DNA of 23,532 nt from positions 1-23,532 of the forward strand of contig JBDLTZ010000008.1 of NCBI GenBank assembly GCA_039805565.1, read 5' to 3'. Shown one piece after another: positions 21,336-23,532 of the stretch. The notes under the pieces were generated by a model that searched no databases, was not told where the DNA came from, and saw only the letters and a program-made list of their open reading frames with translations. The DNA comes from CALJIC01 sp039805565 (GTDB lineage: Bacteria > Chloroflexota > Chloroflexia > Chloroflexales > Roseiflexaceae). Positions within the stretch are counted from its first letter, which is position 1. Every line of letters begins with the position of its first letter. The position numbers were made by a program, and so were the translations under genes.

Positions 21336-21743
21336 GTGGATCGCCAGGAAGCCATCGAGAACCTGCTCGACCACTACGAGCACCCGCGCAACAGCGGTCA
21401 GCTCGACCCGGTCGACGTCGTGATGCCGGGCGGCAATCCCGGCTGCGGCGACATCGTCACCATCTACCTGCGGGTCACGCCGGCCGGCGACGCCGTCGAG
21501 CGCCTGACGTTCGAGGGAAAAGGCTGCACCATCAGCCAGGCCGCCGCATCCATCCTGACCGAGCTGGTAGATGGCAAGCCGCTGTCCGAGGTGGACGAGA
21601 TGGACTTCAATGACATGATTGACCTCCTCGGCCGCGAGGTGGTGAGCACCCGGCCGCGCTGCGCTACGCTCGCCCTGGGCACGCTCAAGTCGGCGATCCA
21701 CAAGTACCGTGCTGACCGCGGCCGCGCCGAGGCGGGCGTGTAG
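21336..21743 (+). CDS. Second SufU/IscU-like Fe-S scaffold or sulfur-acceptor protein
   Basis: Paralogue of SufU, 135 aa. The ligand set C37 and D39 (NPGCGDIV), C64 (GKGCTISQAAAS) and C109 (RPRCATLALGTLK) is intact. The C64-C109 distance and the arginine before the last cysteine place it nearer SufU/NifU-N than IscU. The sequence differs widely from the sufU product at 17386-17784, so it is not a recent duplicate. The start is GTG 21336, with GGAGG 5 nt upstream; the ATG at 21332 is in another frame. It lies between the sulfurtransferase and cysM, which suggests it takes or gives sulfur in cysteine or carrier metabolism rather than in the SUF machine. Confidence 0.88.
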   Translation: MDRQEAIENLLDHYEHPRNSGQLDPVDVVMPGGNPGCGDIVTIYLRVTPAGDAVERLTFEGKGCTISQAAASILTELVDGKPLSEVDEMDFNDMIDLLGREVVSTRPRCATLALGTLKSAIHKYRADRGRAEAGV

Positions 21744-21881
21744 CTGGCGCAAACGACGCCGCCAGCGCCACGCCCGCCTTCCCGCCGTAGCCTGCGCCCT
21801 ACCGGCCGAACTGCCGACCGTTGCACCATCGGCGATCAGCCCGCCGCCCAGGCCCGCCCAACCACGCAGTGTGAGGAGTCA

Positions 21882-22841
<960 letters not shown>

Positions 22842-22940
22842 AGCTGCGACAGGAAGTGTGTGGCCGCCACGCCTGTGGCACACCGCCGGCACAGCAGTCT
22901 GCGAGCGCGACAGCTGCGCCCATACACTAACGGTGGAACA

Positions 22941-23402
22941 ATGATTGTAGTTCTCGATGACGTTCGACAGGCGATAGCCTCGCATGCCGAGCAGACCTAC
23001 CCCAACGAGTGCGTGGGCCTGCTGATTGGGCGGTTCGAGGGCGGGCGCAAGATCGCCGAGGCGGCTCTCCCGGCGGCTAACACCTGGACGAGCGATGTGG
23101 CGCTCACCGACGCCGAGCAGGATCACTCGCAGCGTGATCGCTTCTACCTCGACCCGCGCGACTACCTGCGGGCGGATCGTGCGGCGCAGGCTCGCGGGCT
23201 AGACATCATCGGCTGCTACCACTCGCACCCGGACCACCCCGCAGTGCCCTCCGAGCGCGACCGCACCGGCGCGCAGGGGGTGGGCGCTGGCTCGCTGTTC
23301 TCGTTCCTCATCCAGAGCGTGCGGGACGGCCAGGCCGCTGAGCTGACCTCCTGGCTCCTCGCGGACGAGGGCCGGCGCTTCATCTCGGAGGAGCTCAAGT
23401 AG
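22941..23402 (+). CDS. mec: JAMM metallopeptidase, Mec+ type
   Basis: Zinc metallopeptidase of 153 aa in the JAB1/MPN/Mov34 fold. The full motif is present: E23 (NECVGLLIG), H94-S-H96-P (YHSHPDHP), S104 and D107 (SERD), that is HxH-x7-S-x2-D. The mycobacterial relative Mec+ frees cysteine from the C-terminus of the carrier protein CysO. Start ATG 22941 agrees with the family; the upstream frame from 22860 has no support. The ribosome site is weak (GGTGGA, 3 nt away). Cysteine synthase is upstream and a CysO-like gene downstream, as expected for this pathway. Confidence 0.93.
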   Translation: MIVVLDDVRQAIASHAEQTYPNECVGLLIGRFEGGRKIAEAALPAANTWTSDVALTDAEQDHSQRDRFYLDPRDYLRADRAAQARGLDIIGCYHSHPDHPAVPSERDRTGAQGVGAGSLFSFLIQSVRDGQAAELTSWLLADEGRRFISEELK

Positions 23403-23436
23403 ACGCCGCGGCCGCGCAGACAGCGATCGTCAGCGC

Positions 23437-23478
23437 GTCAAGACTCAACGCACAAGACTCAACACCCAACATTCAAGA
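23437..23478. repeat. Heptamer array E (single arm)
   Basis: Six 7-nt units near the consensus CTCAAGA (GTCAAGA, CTCAACG, CACAAGA, CTCAACA, CCCAACA, TTCAAGA) lie between mec and the next gene, without a facing arm. The unit is the same as in arrays A and B. Confidence 0.75.
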
Positions 23479-23502
23479 CGTTAAGACTCGAGAGGCTGAA
23501 CA

Positions 23503-23532
23503 ATGGCAATTACTGTGACGATCCCCACCGCG
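23503..23532 (+). CDS. CysO-like sulfur carrier protein (only first 10 codons)
   Basis: ATG 23503, with AGAGG 7 nt upstream, opens a frame reading MAITVTIPTA to the window edge. This matches the start of ubiquitin-like ThiS/MoaD-fold carriers of the CysO group (M. tuberculosis CysO begins MNVTVSIPT, from memory). The call leans on the neighbours, cysM and mec. The diagnostic C-terminal Gly-Gly lies outside the window. Confidence 0.65.
   Translation, partial: MAITVTIPTA

Overview
The window is GC-rich (third codon positions are almost all G or C) and looks like the chromosome of a filamentous Chloroflexota bacterium, most like the Roseiflexus/Kouleothrix side of the class Chloroflexia. That placement is inference. 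It rests on the codon bias, the TPVPPTA linkers in secreted proteins, a DUF2203 gene, a SufR-type regulator in front of a Firmicutes-order sufCDSUB operon, and many 7-nt-unit repeat arrays between genes. There is no phage, IS element, tRNA, rRNA or CRISPR.

Layout. (1) 1-2876: the end of trigger factor (tig), then clpP and clpX on the + strand, closed by a clear terminator. This is the protein-folding and degradation cluster. (2) 2876-3780: an OmpR/PhoB-type response regulator with its own promoter and no kinase beside it, ending at a large inverted repeat shared with the convergent next gene. (3) 7841-3782, minus strand: a TadZ/CpaE-like ATPase, a TadA/CpaF secretion ATPase, and a TPR-transmembrane-VWA protein in one row, without the usual TadB/TadC membrane genes. 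(4) 7842-8423: a 580-nt gap with a hairpin terminator, a possible leaderless 10-codon ORF and a possible 73-aa gene. (5) 9958-8424, minus strand: DUF2203 protein and a Gfo/Idh/MocA oxidoreductase. (6) 10078-12925: shikimate kinase, a lipoprotein and 3-dehydroquinate synthase. The last carries an in-frame insertion made of 7-nt units. (7) 12926-13289: a gap with several hairpins, then a good promoter. (8) 13290-19281: sufR-sufC-sufD-sufS-sufU-sufB, a complete SUF iron-sulfur assembly operon with a probable [2Fe-2S] repressor. (9) 19476-20340: a small roadblock-like protein and a Rieske ferredoxin. (10) 20337-23532: a promoter with an overlapping palindrome, then a rhodanese-type sulfurtransferase, a second U-type Fe-S scaffold, cysM, a JAMM/Mec+ peptidase, and the first ten codons of a CysO-like sulfur carrier running off the window.

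How the genes fit together. The right half is a sulfur and iron-sulfur district. SufS/SufU/SufBCD build clusters from cysteine sulfur under SufR. The last block resembles the mycobacterial CysM-CysO-Mec route, in which sulfur carried as a thiocarboxylate on a ubiquitin-like protein is made into cysteine. Here that route is preceded by a sulfurtransferase and an extra U-type scaffold, which suggests a link between cysteine supply and cluster assembly.

The most unusual DNA-level feature is a family of arrays of 7-nt units, mostly of the form YTCARNN, followed after a short spacer by their reverse complement. They sit between genes (1412-1489, 16077-16150, 19282-19390, 21266-21321; single arms at 19991-20010 and 23437-23478). 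Related mirrored structures with other units occur at 3667-3764 and inside aroB.
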